A stretch of DNA of 64,000 bases from contig NZ_CP011494.1 of the NCBI RefSeq assembly GCF_001043175.1, positions 1,798,001-1,862,000 of the forward strand. Direction: 5' to 3'. How positions within the stretch are numbered: position 1 is the first letter of the stretch; the number at the start of each line of letters is the position of its first letter. Under the pieces are notes generated by a model. It ran no database searches. It worked only from the letters and a program-made list of their open reading frames with translations, and was not told the origin of the DNA. The DNA comes from Marinobacter psychrophilus (GTDB lineage: Bacteria; Pseudomonadota; Gammaproteobacteria; Pseudomonadales; Oleiphilaceae). Of this stretch, positions 1 to 8,420 are shown piece after piece. The position numbers were made by a program, and so were the translations under genes.

Positions 1-2
1 CT

Positions 3-416
3 GGCGGCGTGCTCGCTGAAATTCTGTTGCTTGACCAGTTTTCGCGCAACATTTTTCGCGGCGGTGCTTTGGCATTTGAGCAGGATATTCTGGCTCGAAA
101 GTTATGTAAGCAGGGTATGAGCAAAGGTTTTGACGTGTCGTTACCGGCCATTCAGCGGGGATTTTTTTATATGCCCTTGCAGCACTCCGAACGCCAAGAA
201 GATCAGTCACTTGCGATAGAGTGTTTTGAACAGCTCACAGCATCCACTAGCGGCTTGTTGAAGGAGTTTATGGGCAGTTTTTTGCAATCTGCCCTTGAAC
301 ACCAGGCAATAATCACGCGCTTCCGCCGTTTTCCGCATCGGAATAAAGCACTGGGGCGAACTAACACAAAAGAAGAGAGCGACTATTTGCTCAATGGAAC
401 ACGTTTTGGCCAGTAA
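3..416 (+). CDS. DUF924 family protein, C-terminal part (cut by window edge)
   Basis: The reading frame is open from the first bases of the window and ends at TAA 414-416, so the N-terminus lies outside. The visible 137 residues carry the hallmarks of the DUF924 family: an LLLDQFSRNIFRG block near the start, an FFYMPLQHSE block in the middle and an FPHRN segment followed by GR and a TKEE stretch near the end. The family is predicted to be all-helical (TPR-like) and has no firmly assigned biochemical role. The stop lies 59 bases before the next gene on the same strand. The family call is by recalled motif similarity, not by search. Confidence 0.7.
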   Translation, partial: GGVLAEILLLDQFSRNIFRGGALAFEQDILARKLCKQGMSKGFDVSLPAIQRGFFYMPLQHSERQEDQSLAIECFEQLTASTSGLLKEFMGSFLQSALEHQAIITRFRRFPHRNKALGRTNTKEESDYLLNGTRFGQ

Positions 417-475
417 GTTTATGATGTTCCTGTCACCGGATTGGCCAGTAATGGATTTTCCTCACTAGGGACGCT

Positions 476-3022
476 ATGCACCAAACAATAACCACTGCGC
501 AATTTATTTATGATCTGATCGGGCGTAGAAGCCCGCTCGATGTCATTTTGTCGGCGATAAGTACAATGGTTGAAGAGCAGTTTCCCGATGCCATGGTGTC
601 GGTGATGCTCTATTCCGCGCAAACCCGAACGCTGACCTTGGTCGCCGGTGATGCTTTCAGCCAGAACTATCGGCAAGCAATGCGCGACATACCGATTGGT
701 CCGGAGGTGGGTTCTTGCGGAGCCGCCGCCTATCGTCGCGAGATTGTGGTGTGTGAAGACCTATTAACCGATAGCTGCTGGGTAAGTTTTATCGACCTGG
801 TGAAGTCGGAGAAAATCGCAGCTTGCTGGTCAGCACCGATCATTTCCCCCTCAGGTGAACTACTGGGAACCTTCGCCACCTATTACCGTCACTGTAAATC
901 GCCAGAATTGTCCGAAATCACCCTTATCCGCAAAGCGGCCGGCCTTGCCGCCCTTGCGATAGAGCACCATGCGGAAAGGGATCGCAGAGTGTCGAGTGAG
1001 CAGCGTTACCGGTCTTTGTTCAGCCAGCACCCTGATTGTGTCTTTGAGATTGGCCTTGATGGCCGCTTTGTGGACTGTAATCCGACAGCGGAAGTCATCT
1101 CCGGTTATAGTCGCGACCAGTTGGTCGGAGAGCATTTTAGTAAGGTGTTGTTACCCGAGTTTTACGACGTTGCTAATGAAGCGTTGATTTTGATGGCTGG
1201 AGGTGAGTCCCATAGTTACGAAATCGCTGGTTTGAACGCGTCGGGCGAAGCCATATTCGTAGACGTCATTAACCTGCCTATCGTCGTTGATGGCGACGTT
1301 AGGGGCGGTTATGGCATCGCCCGGGACATCAGCGAACGTAAAAAAGCTGAAGATCGTATGCGGTTGCTTGAACGCGGCATTGAGGCAAGTCCAAACGGCG
1401 TTGTGATGCTAGACGCGAGCGTGCAGGACTATCCAATGGTTTATGTGAACCCGGCATTCACTGAAATGTCAGGCTATCAGCCCGAGGAAGCTATCGGGAA
1501 GGGTTATTTGGTGCTCTTTGGCAAAGACACTGCGCCGGAAGCGTTGCGCTTGATCCGGTCAGCGTTGGAGCATCAGGAAGAGTGTGATATCACGCTTCTG
1601 TCCTATCGGAAAAATGGTTTCACCTTCTGGAAAAAACTGACAATAACCCCGGTCTACGATGGCCGTGGAGAGTGCACTCACTACATTGCGGCCCAGCAGG
1701 ACGTTACGCGTCAACTGAAAAGTGAAGAGCTTCTTGACTATCAGGCTCGCCACGACCCCGTTACCGGATTGCCAAACCATCGGCTGTTCGAGGCGCACCT
1801 CAGTCAGGTATTTGTCCGCGCGCGCGGCAGGACCAGCGACATGGTGCTGTTGTATGTCGACCTTGACGATTTCAAGTCGCTGAACGAAAGTCTTGGCCGC
1901 CAGGTGGGGGATTTGTTGTTGGCGGTAGTCGCCGATCGCCTGCGCAATTTGTTAGCCAATGATGATGTGCTCACCCGTTTGGCAGCAGACGAATTTGTTA
2001 TCATGCGGCCGGCCTTGCAAGCTGAGGCTGAAGTGAAGATGCTTGCCAGCCAAATGTTGACTTGCCTTGCGGAAGCCTATGACATAAAAGGCCAGCGCTT
2101 GAGTATCAGCGCCAGTATTGGCATTGCGTCAGATGACGGTTCAGTTGAGCAGCCAAAAGAACTCTTGGACAACGCCGCTCTGGCAGTGCGCGAAGCCAAA
2201 CGCCAGGGCGGCAATACCTTTTGTTGGAACCATGGTGCAGCTTCTACCGCCGGCACCGAACAGGTGATGATGCGGTGTGAATTGATGGAAGCCATCGAAG
2301 CCCGGCAGTTTGTGGTGTATTACCAGCCCCTGGTGGAAGCTAAAACCGGCCGTTTGCGCAGCGCGGAAGCGTTGGTGCGTTGGAATCATCCGGTTCGCGG
2401 ACTGTTGCTGCCCGGGGCCTTTATTTCGTTGGCGGAACAGACCGGGCAAATTGTTGCTATCGGCCGCTGGGTATTGCATCAGGCATGCATGGATATGGCT
2501 CAGCGCTGGCGCCAAACGGGCCAGGCGGTGTCGATTGCGGTCAATATTTCGCCCTTACAGTTTCGTCGGCCAGAGTTCATCGATGACGTGCTCGCCGTGC
2601 TTGAAGCCAGCGGATTACCGCCGGAATTGTTGGAGCTGGAAGTGACGGAGGGCGTGCTGCTTTCCGGTATCGATAAGGCGATCTCCATGCTAGAGAGTCT
2701 TCGTGACCTGGGAGTTCAGGTGGCTATTGACGATTTTGGCACTGGCTTTTCCAGCCTGAGCTACTTGCGCCAGCTACCCATTACCAAGGTAAAGCTGGAC
2801 CGCAGTTTTATCATTGATGTCACAACCGATCGCGGCAGTGCTGCGATTGTACAAGGGGTGATTACAATGGCGCACCATCTTGGCCTTTTGGTAGTGGCCG
2901 AAGGCATAGAAACGGTTGAGCAGCAAAACTACTTGGCGGCCAGTGATTGCGATTTGCTACAGGGTTTTTTGTATTCCAGACCCGTGCCGTTGGGCCAGTT
3001 TGCTCTGGGGCTGGAATACTGA
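476..3022 (+). CDS. GAF-PAS-PAS-GGDEF-EAL cyclic-di-GMP signalling protein
   Basis: This 848-residue protein has an N-terminal GAF-like region (about 10-165), two PAS domains (about 175-290 and 295-415), a GGDEF domain (about 425-585) and a C-terminal EAL domain (about 600-848). The GGDEF signature is degenerate (AADEF at 503-507), so cyclase activity is unlikely. The EAL half keeps its catalytic set: EALVRW at 631, VNISPLQF, the glutamate in LEVTEG, DDFGTG, KLDRSF, VAEGIET and QGFLYSRP. The likely net role is a c-di-GMP phosphodiesterase with sensory input. The second PAS resembles a LOV domain, but the segment that would hold the photoactive cysteine reads GKGYLVLF, so light sensing through a flavin-cysteine adduct is not expected. 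No transmembrane segment is evident. The ATG follows an AGGGAC ribosome site. Confidence 0.9.
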   Translation: MHQTITTAQFIYDLIGRRSPLDVILSAISTMVEEQFPDAMVSVMLYSAQTRTLTLVAGDAFSQNYRQAMRDIPIGPEVGSCGAAAYRREIVVCEDLLTDSCWVSFIDLVKSEKIAACWSAPIISPSGELLGTFATYYRHCKSPELSEITLIRKAAGLAALAIEHHAERDRRVSSEQRYRSLFSQHPDCVFEIGLDGRFVDCNPTAEVISGYSRDQLVGEHFSKVLLPEFYDVANEALILMAGGESHSYEIAGLNASGEAIFVDVINLPIVVDGDVRGGYGIARDISERKKAEDRMRLLERGIEASPNGVVMLDASVQDYPMVYVNPAFTEMSGYQPEEAIGKGYLVLFGKDTAPEALRLIRSALEHQEECDITLLSYRKNGFTFWKKLTITPVYDGRGECTHYIAAQQDVTRQLKSEELLDYQARHDPVTGLPNHRLFEAHLSQVFVRARGRTSDMVLLYVDLDDFKSLNESLGRQVGDLLLAVVADRLRNLLANDDVLTRLAADEFVIMRPALQAEAEVKMLASQMLTCLAEAYDIKGQRLSISASIGIASDDGSVEQPKELLDNAALAVREAKRQGGNTFCWNHGAASTAGTEQVMMRCELMEAIEARQFVVYYQPLVEAKTGRLRSAEALVRWNHPVRGLLLPGAFISLAEQTGQIVAIGRWVLHQACMDMAQRWRQTGQAVSIAVNISPLQFRRPEFIDDVLAVLEASGLPPELLELEVTEGVLLSGIDKAISMLESLRDLGVQVAIDDFGTGFSSLSYLRQLPITKVKLDRSFIIDVTTDRGSAAIVQGVITMAHHLGLLVVAEGIETVEQQNYLAASDCDLLQGFLYSRPVPLGQFALGLEY

Positions 3023-3037
3023 TTCGCTAAAAGTACG

Positions 3038-3322
3038 TTACTGGTCGGGGGTGTCTGCCGTCTGGTTTAGCAGCTCGGGTTTTTTCAGCGCCCGCGCCAG
3101 CAGCTCCCGCTCTTGCGCCAATACCAGCGCACATTGCTCAGCCATCTGCTCGCCGATGCCTTCTACCCTGCGCTCCAGAAATACCCGTAATTCGTCCGAC
3201 AACTCCAGCATTCTATCGCGTTCATCTGCTTCCTTTTTAGAAGTGAATAGCAGATTGTTGGGATCAGCCATTGCTTTCTCCTTGCCATCACGGTCGCTGA
3301 AGTAAAGCGCTTGTACGCCCAT
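3038..3322 (-). CDS. yebG: YebG family SOS-response protein
   Basis: This 94-residue protein matches E. coli YebG in its N-terminal beta-strand segment, the central FTSKKEADERDRMLELSDEL block and the helical tail containing AEQ. YebG is a small LexA-controlled protein of unclear molecular function. The gene runs leftwards from ATG at 3322, preceded by a GGAGAC ribosome site. It converges on the GGDEF/EAL gene, with 15 bases between the stops. A near-consensus LexA box (3424-3439) lies about 100 bases upstream, which independently supports the assignment. Confidence 0.8.
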   Translation of the reverse strand: MGVQALYFSDRDGKEKAMADPNNLLFTSKKEADERDRMLELSDELRVFLERRVEGIGEQMAEQCALVLAQERELLARALKKPELLNQTADTPDQ

Positions 3323-3423
3323 ATACGTCTCCTTGCCGGGTGTTTAAGCCGGTATCGACTGTTTTTAAATGAAAAAACCTGACCAACGCAAATACACCGA
3401 TCAGTGCGCGAAGCAGCTTAGCA

Positions 3424-3439
3424 CTGTTTATATATACAG
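3424..3439. promoter_or_regulatory. LexA (SOS) box
   Basis: The 16-base core is CTGT-N8-ACAG with the spacer TTATATAT. With two flanking bases on each side it reads CACTGTTTATATATACAGTT, which differs from the E. coli consensus TACTGTATATATATACAGTA at only three positions. It lies between yebG (leftward) and the nuclease gene at 3518 (rightward), about 80 bases before the latter, so it could repress both. Confidence 0.85.
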
Positions 3440-3517
3440 TTCTAGTGGCACAGGCTGCGTCAGACAGTATATTGGTGGTAATGTTTCGCCCTTAATTTCA
3501 CCAATCAGGCCATCACT

Positions 3518-4639
3518 ATGCCAAGGTTCCTTCATACCGCCGACTGGCAAATAGGGCGCTATTTCAATCGTTTTGATACCGATAACAGCAGTGCACTGGC
3601 TGATGCGCGCTATGGCGCTATCGAACGCTTGGCGCAACTGGCGGTGGAGCATAACTGCGATGCTGTGTTGGTGGCCGGCGACGTTTTTGATGCGCAAGCC
3701 GTGTCTGACCGCTGCATCCGCCGCACATTTAATGCGACTTCGGGTTTTAAAGGGCCTTGGGTAATGCTGCCGGGCAACCACGACGCAGCGCTGGCCGAAA
3801 GCGTGTGGACCCGCGCCCGGCGAATCAACGCGGTGCCAAACAATGTGCACCTTGCACTACAAAGCGGTGTTATAGAGTTACCACAGCAGAAAATTGCGGT
3901 ATTGGCGGCGCCTTTGACCCAGCGCCACACCTACGATGATTTGACCGCGCCCTTTGATTCAATCAGCACCCCGCCGCAATGGCTGCGGGTGGGCCTGGCC
4001 CACGGCAGTGTGCAAGGTGTGTTGGCGGAAGACATTGATGCCACCAATCCGATTGCGGCCGATCGCAGCGCAAGCGCCGCGCTGGATTACTTGGCGTTGG
4101 GTGATTGGCACGGCCTGAAACAGATTAATGAGAGAACTTGGTACAGCGGTACCCCGGAGCCTGAGCGCTTCCGTAATAATCAGCCGGGTTTTGCACTGTT
4201 GGTGACCGTGTCCGAACCTGGCGCTCTGCCTGAGGTGGAAGCACTCGAAACGGCACGCTATCACTGGCATCAATGGCAAGAAAAGTTGGTGGTAGAGACC
4301 GATATTGATGAGTTGCTGAAGCGTCTTGACGAGCTACCGGAAAGTTCTGTTTTGGATCTTAAGCTGGAAGGTAGCATCACCCTGGCGGATGAGCAGCGTC
4401 TGGCGGATGCTTTGTCCCGCGCTGAGGCGCGTTATCGCAGCGTTACCTATGATCGCTCCCGTTTGTTGCTGGCGCCCACGGAGGAAGATCTGGCAGGGTT
4501 GCAGGCCAGCGGCTACGTTGGTGATGTGCTTGAACAGCTGCAAACCCGGCAGAGTGGTGCCGAAGCGCAGACTGCCCGCGATGCCCTGGCCATACTCGCT
4601 AACCTGTTACTTGAAGCCCGCGAGGAGAAGCATCCATGA
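3518..4639 (+). CDS. Mre11/SbcD-like DNA repair exonuclease (metallophosphoesterase)
   Basis: A 373-residue calcineurin-like phosphoesterase of the SbcD/YhaO type. Motifs in order: HTADWQIG (near 6), GDVFD (about 54), GNHD (about 88), and a late ALGDWHG segment. The first motif has Q where many SbcD/Mre11 proteins have the histidine of DxH. The C-terminal 120 residues would be the capping domain. The stop overlaps the start of the next gene by four bases (ATGA), so nuclease and ATPase are translationally coupled, as for sbcD-sbcC and yhaO-yhaN pairs. The expected role is processing of DNA ends or hairpins together with the ATPase. The LexA box upstream suggests damage induction. Whether it is SbcD proper or a YhaO-like paralogue cannot be settled here. 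Confidence 0.85.
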   Translation: MPRFLHTADWQIGRYFNRFDTDNSSALADARYGAIERLAQLAVEHNCDAVLVAGDVFDAQAVSDRCIRRTFNATSGFKGPWVMLPGNHDAALAESVWTRARRINAVPNNVHLALQSGVIELPQQKIAVLAAPLTQRHTYDDLTAPFDSISTPPQWLRVGLAHGSVQGVLAEDIDATNPIAADRSASAALDYLALGDWHGLKQINERTWYSGTPEPERFRNNQPGFALLVTVSEPGALPEVEALETARYHWHQWQEKLVVETDIDELLKRLDELPESSVLDLKLEGSITLADEQRLADALSRAEARYRSVTYDRSRLLLAPTEEDLAGLQASGYVGDVLEQLQTRQSGAEAQTARDALAILANLLLEAREEKHP

Positions 4640-7281
4640 AACTTGAAAGTGTGCGGGTGGAACAGTTTAAACAGTTTAGAAAACCGTTTTTATTAAATGG
4701 TTTGAGTAACGGTATTAATGTTATTTCCGGGCCAAATGAGGCGGGTAAAAGCACGCTGGTGCGGGCAATCCGGGCGGCATTTTTTGAGCGCCATCGCTCC
4801 AAGTCGGCCGAAGATTTGCGGCCTTGGGGTGATTCATCTGCAGCACCCGCCATCGAATTGGTGTTTCATCATAATGGTCAGAACTGGCAGTTGAACAAGA
4901 GCTTTCTGCAGCGTAAACGCTGTGACCTGTCGATACAGGGCACCACTTATAGTGGTGAGGAGGCAGAAGAAAAGCTGGCGCAGTTGTTGGGTTATCAGTT
5001 CCCTAAAAAAGGCGCGAGTAAAGAAGAGCACTGGGGTATCCCGGGGCTACTCTGGGTAGAACAGGGCAGTGGGCAGAATATTGAACAGGCCGTTGTGCAT
5101 GCGGGTGATCATTTGCAATCGGCGCTGAACAGCCTGGTATCGGAAGTTGCCAGTGAGGGTGGTGATGGGTTGATTCACACCGTACGCCAGCAGCTTGGCG
5201 AACTGTTGACCGCAGGCGGCGCACCCAGGGGTGAATACAAGCAATTGCTGGCCGACGAGCTACCCGGGCAGCAAGAGCTTGACGTGTTAAAAGGCCGCAT
5301 AGATCAGTATCAAAATCAGGTAGACCGGCTCGCCAAGGTGGCGCGGGAATTTCACAAGATTGACCGTGAGCAACCCTGGATAAAGGTGCGTCAGGCTCTT
5401 GCCGAGGCCCAAGAGTGTTACCGACATATTGAGTCGTTACAGGGCCAGCAGCAAACGTTGAACCAGGCTTTGATCTCGGTACAACAACGAGCGGCACTTT
5501 TACAGCGCAACAAACAGCAGGTACAGGCAGATGGCAAACAGTTACAGCAGCGCGAGCAAGAGCACAACACGGCGCAGCAGGCACTGAATGACGTACAAGC
5601 GTCCGCAGCCGGTTTGCATGCTGCTTTAGAACAGTGCCAGAGCCAGTATCGCGATGCGCTGGAGGTAGAGCGTCAGGCCGGGCTGCTGGAAACTCGGCAG
5701 CGACTGGATCATAGCAGTGTCAGAGCAAAAACGCAGTTGCAGCAGTTGTCTGAGCGCAAATCACGGGCGGTAGAGTTACAGCAGGCCCTGGGCGAGAGCC
5801 GTATGCTGACGGCACGGCATCAAATCAGCATAGCCGCCGTCGATCAGTTGCGCACAACTCAACGCCAGCTGGACGATACACGCCTGCGTTCCCAGGCAAT
5901 TGCCACGCGAATTGAATGGCAACTGGAGGCTGGCCAACAGATCGAGTTGGGCCAGGATACGTTGCCGCATCAGGGCGAGCAATTGTTACTGAGCAGCACG
6001 CGCCTGCGCATTGCGGGTGTTGGCGAGTTTACAATTACCCCGGGTGGCGATGATTTGGCCCGCTGTCAGCGTCAGCTGGAACAGTTGCAGTTGGGCTTGG
6101 GTGAGCAGTTAATGACACTGGGTGTTGCAGACCTGGCGGCGGCAGAACAGACGCTGGTTGCTCAGGAGCGTGCGCAAGCAGACGTGCATCGATTGCTGGA
6201 ATTATTGCAGTCGTTGGTTCCCGGGGGTCTGGCAAGTCTGGACAGCGACTCTCAGGCCTTGAACGCGGAGCTTGAGCGTAACTACGCAGAAAAAAAGGCT
6301 TTGGCACCCGCTACGACATTGGCTCAAGGCTTGCCGGCTCAGGCTCAGGCGCAAGATCTGCGCAGTAACGCTGAAAATCGGTTATCAGCAGCAGAGAAGC
6401 GCTCCAGCGAACACGAAAAAGCGCTTTTGGCCGCATCCCATCGTTACCAGAACGCCGATCACGAGTGGCGCACGTTACGCACCAGTCTGAACAGCGAGCA
6501 ACGCCAGCAGGAAGTGATACAGTTGGATAGCGATTTGACCGCAGTTGAGCAGGAGCAGGCGCGGCAACAGGAGCGTTTGACGGAGATGCTGGCGCAAATC
6601 GCCGCGGCGCGGCCGGAATTAGTGCAGCAGGATATTCAGCGCCTGGGAGCCAGCGCGGATCAGCTTGAGCAGGCTCAGCGAGGGCGCGAGCTTGAGTTGA
6701 AGGAGCTGCGGGCACGATTGGAGATCTGGGGTGCCGAAGGTCTAGAGGGGCAGCGTGGTCGTTGCCAAGCCGAACTGGAGCAAAACCGGCGCCGTTGCCA
6801 GCAACTGCAGCGCCGGGCAGAAGCGCTGGAGTTGCTGCTCGAGCTATTAACGGAAAAGCGCCAGGCGTTGACTCAGCGCTTGCAAGCGCCTTTACAAAGG
6901 CACTTGAATCATTACGTTACGGTGTTGTTTCCCGACGCTCAGCTTGAGGTAGACAGCCAATTGCTCCCGGGCCGTTTCACCCGCAACGGGGAAACCGGTC
7001 AGATGGCCGAACTCAGTTTTGGTGCCCGAGAGCAGATGGGGCTTATTAGCCGTTTGGCCTACGCCGATTTATTGAAAGAAGCCGGTAAGCCGACGTTAAT
7101 CATTCTGGATGATTCGCTGGTACACAGCGATAGCGGTCGCTTGGACAGCATGAAACGAATTCTGTTTGACGCGGCGCAGCGCCATCAAATCTTGTTGTTT
7201 ACCTGCCACCCGGATAACTGGCTTGACATGGGTTCAGAGACAATTAATCTGGAAGCGCTAAAGGCCAGGGCATTGCTTTAA
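4636..7281 (+). CDS. Rad50/SbcC/YhaN-like AAA ATPase with long coiled coil
   Basis: This 881-residue SMC-like ATPase has an N-terminal Walker A (GPNEAGKST, about 32-40) and a C-terminal signature-like SFGAREQMG segment. The Walker B is TLIILDDSLVHSDSGR. The long central part (about 190-760) is rich in Q, E, L and R and reads as coiled coil. No CxxC zinc hook is visible in the middle, unlike true SbcC/Rad50, and the protein is shorter than SbcC (about 1050). This favours the YhaN-type branch. It overlaps the upstream nuclease gene by four bases, so the two probably form one complex. The next gene, a tRNA, has its own promoter. Confidence 0.85.
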   Translation: MKLESVRVEQFKQFRKPFLLNGLSNGINVISGPNEAGKSTLVRAIRAAFFERHRSKSAEDLRPWGDSSAAPAIELVFHHNGQNWQLNKSFLQRKRCDLSIQGTTYSGEEAEEKLAQLLGYQFPKKGASKEEHWGIPGLLWVEQGSGQNIEQAVVHAGDHLQSALNSLVSEVASEGGDGLIHTVRQQLGELLTAGGAPRGEYKQLLADELPGQQELDVLKGRIDQYQNQVDRLAKVAREFHKIDREQPWIKVRQALAEAQECYRHIESLQGQQQTLNQALISVQQRAALLQRNKQQVQADGKQLQQREQEHNTAQQALNDVQASAAGLHAALEQCQSQYRDALEVERQAGLLETRQRLDHSSVRAKTQLQQLSERKSRAVELQQALGESRMLTARHQISIAAVDQLRTTQRQLDDTRLRSQAIATRIEWQLEAGQQIELGQDTLPHQGEQLLLSSTRLRIAGVGEFTITPGGDDLARCQRQLEQLQLGLGEQLMTLGVADLAAAEQTLVAQERAQADVHRLLELLQSLVPGGLASLDSDSQALNAELERNYAEKKALAPATTLAQGLPAQAQAQDLRSNAENRLSAAEKRSSEHEKALLAASHRYQNADHEWRTLRTSLNSEQRQQEVIQLDSDLTAVEQEQARQQERLTEMLAQIAAARPELVQQDIQRLGASADQLEQAQRGRELELKELRARLEIWGAEGLEGQRGRCQAELEQNRRRCQQLQRRAEALELLLELLTEKRQALTQRLQAPLQRHLNHYVTVLFPDAQLEVDSQLLPGRFTRNGETGQMAELSFGAREQMGLISRLAYADLLKEAGKPTLIILDDSLVHSDSGRLDSMKRILFDAAQRHQILLFTCHPDNWLDMGSETINLEALKARALL

Positions 7282-7335
7282 AGATCCAAACGCGGGGGTC
7301 CTGATGGTTATGTTGAAAAATTTCGCGTACGGCTG

Positions 7336-7363
7336 TTGACCCTGGATAAAACATCCGTATAAT
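7336..7363 (+). promoter_or_regulatory. Sigma-70 promoter of tRNA-Gly
   Basis: A TTGACC -35 box (7336-7341) and a perfect TATAAT -10 box (7358-7363) are separated by 16 bases, followed by a GC-rich discriminator (GCGG). The tRNA begins 38 bases downstream of the -10 box. Confidence 0.75.
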
Positions 7364-7401
7364 GCGGATCCGTTGTCAGGCAACAACTTACGACAACATT
7401 A

Positions 7402-7477
7402 GCGGGAATAGCTCAGTTGGTAGAGCGCAACCTTGCCAAGGTTGAGGTCGCGAGTTCGAATCTCGTTTCCCGCTCCA
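7402..7477 (+). tRNA. tRNA-Gly (anticodon GCC)
   Basis: A 76-base cloverleaf. The acceptor stem is GCGGGAA/TTCCCGC, the D-arm has AGCTCAGTTGGTAGAGC, and the anticodon loop is TTGCCAA, reading GGC and GGT glycine codons. The T-arm is GCGAG-TTCGAAT-CTCGT, followed by discriminator T and an encoded CCA. A promoter precedes it and a strong terminator follows within ten bases, so it is a single-gene unit. Confidence 0.97.
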
Positions 7478-7483
7478 AATTTG

Positions 7484-7517
7484 AAAACCCGGTCTTGTAA
7501 AAGACCGGGTTTTTTTA
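7484..7517 (+). terminator. Rho-independent terminator of tRNA-Gly
   Basis: The inverted repeat AAACCCGGTCTT / AAGACCGGGTTT with a short GTAA loop is followed by a run of T residues, directly behind the tRNA. Confidence 0.9.
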
Positions 7518-7614
7518 TGTTCGTTTTAACCACAGGGGCAAACACAAGGGTAATAGCGTTAGCGCTCGGCTATACTCTTGCGTCTTCTTTCATGCTGTCG
7601 GCCCGGAGACTTTT

Positions 7615-8412
7615 ATGCGCGTGCATTCGCTGTTTCTGTATCCGGTCAAATCCCTTGCGGGTATTGCCGTGGACTCTTTTGAGCTGGACCAATTTGGCCC
7701 GGCCGGCGACCGGCGCTGGATGCTGGTTGACGACGAATGTCAGTTTGTAACCCAGCGTACAGTGCCACAGCTGGCATTGGTTCAGCCGTCGCTGGGTGCC
7801 GATGGCGGGGTTTCTATTACCCTACCAGGGCAACCGCCTATTGCGCTGCAAGCCAGTGGTGAGAACCTGTCTGTGCGAGTATGGCGCGATTGGGTTCAGG
7901 GCCAGGTGGGTTGTGATGCGGCAAATGGTGCCGTCAGTCGCTTTTGTGGGCTGTCTTTGCGCTTCGTATTCATGCCTGATAGCAGTTTTCGCCAAGTGCA
8001 GACCAATCTGGCAACAGAACGCCGGCGTGTTAGTTTTGCTGATGGCTATCCGTTGCTGGTTACCAATACGGCGTCACTGGTGGAGCTGAATGAACGCTTG
8101 GCGGTTTCGGTGGATATGCGTCATTTTCGCCCTAATATTGTGGTTGATGGCGCCGCTGCCTGGTCGGAAGACAGCTGGCAGGCCGTTACCATAGGCGAGG
8201 GCAGTTACCGGGTGCTTAAACCCTGTTCCCGTTGTGTGATGACCACTGTTAACCCAGATACCGGGGAAAAAGCCGCCTCGGTCCAACCATTGCGGACGCT
8301 TGCGACCTATCGCCGCACCGCTGACGGCATCATGTTCGGAATGAACGCGATTCACGACTCGCCTTGCCGGCTGAGCGTGGGTGACTGCGTTATCGTGAAT
8401 CAATCGGAGTAA
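7615..8412 (+). CDS. MOSC domain protein (YcbX-like, no ferredoxin domain)
   Basis: A 265-residue protein with an N-terminal MOSC beta-barrel domain (about 1-90: LFLYPVKSLAGI, GDRRWMLVD) and a MOSC domain (about 115-262). The MOSC domain contains the conserved cysteine segment CSRCVMTTVNPDTG. MOSC proteins such as YcbX and mARC handle the molybdenum cofactor and reduce N-hydroxylated compounds. This one stops where E. coli YcbX continues into a 2Fe-2S ferredoxin domain, so it would need a separate electron donor. Its stop lies eight bases before the GTG of uup, suggesting co-transcription. Confidence 0.85.
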   Translation: MRVHSLFLYPVKSLAGIAVDSFELDQFGPAGDRRWMLVDDECQFVTQRTVPQLALVQPSLGADGGVSITLPGQPPIALQASGENLSVRVWRDWVQGQVGCDAANGAVSRFCGLSLRFVFMPDSSFRQVQTNLATERRRVSFADGYPLLVTNTASLVELNERLAVSVDMRHFRPNIVVDGAAAWSEDSWQAVTIGEGSYRVLKPCSRCVMTTVNPDTGEKAASVQPLRTLATYRRTADGIMFGMNAIHDSPCRLSVGDCVIVNQSE

Positions 8413-8420
8413 TAAACTAC

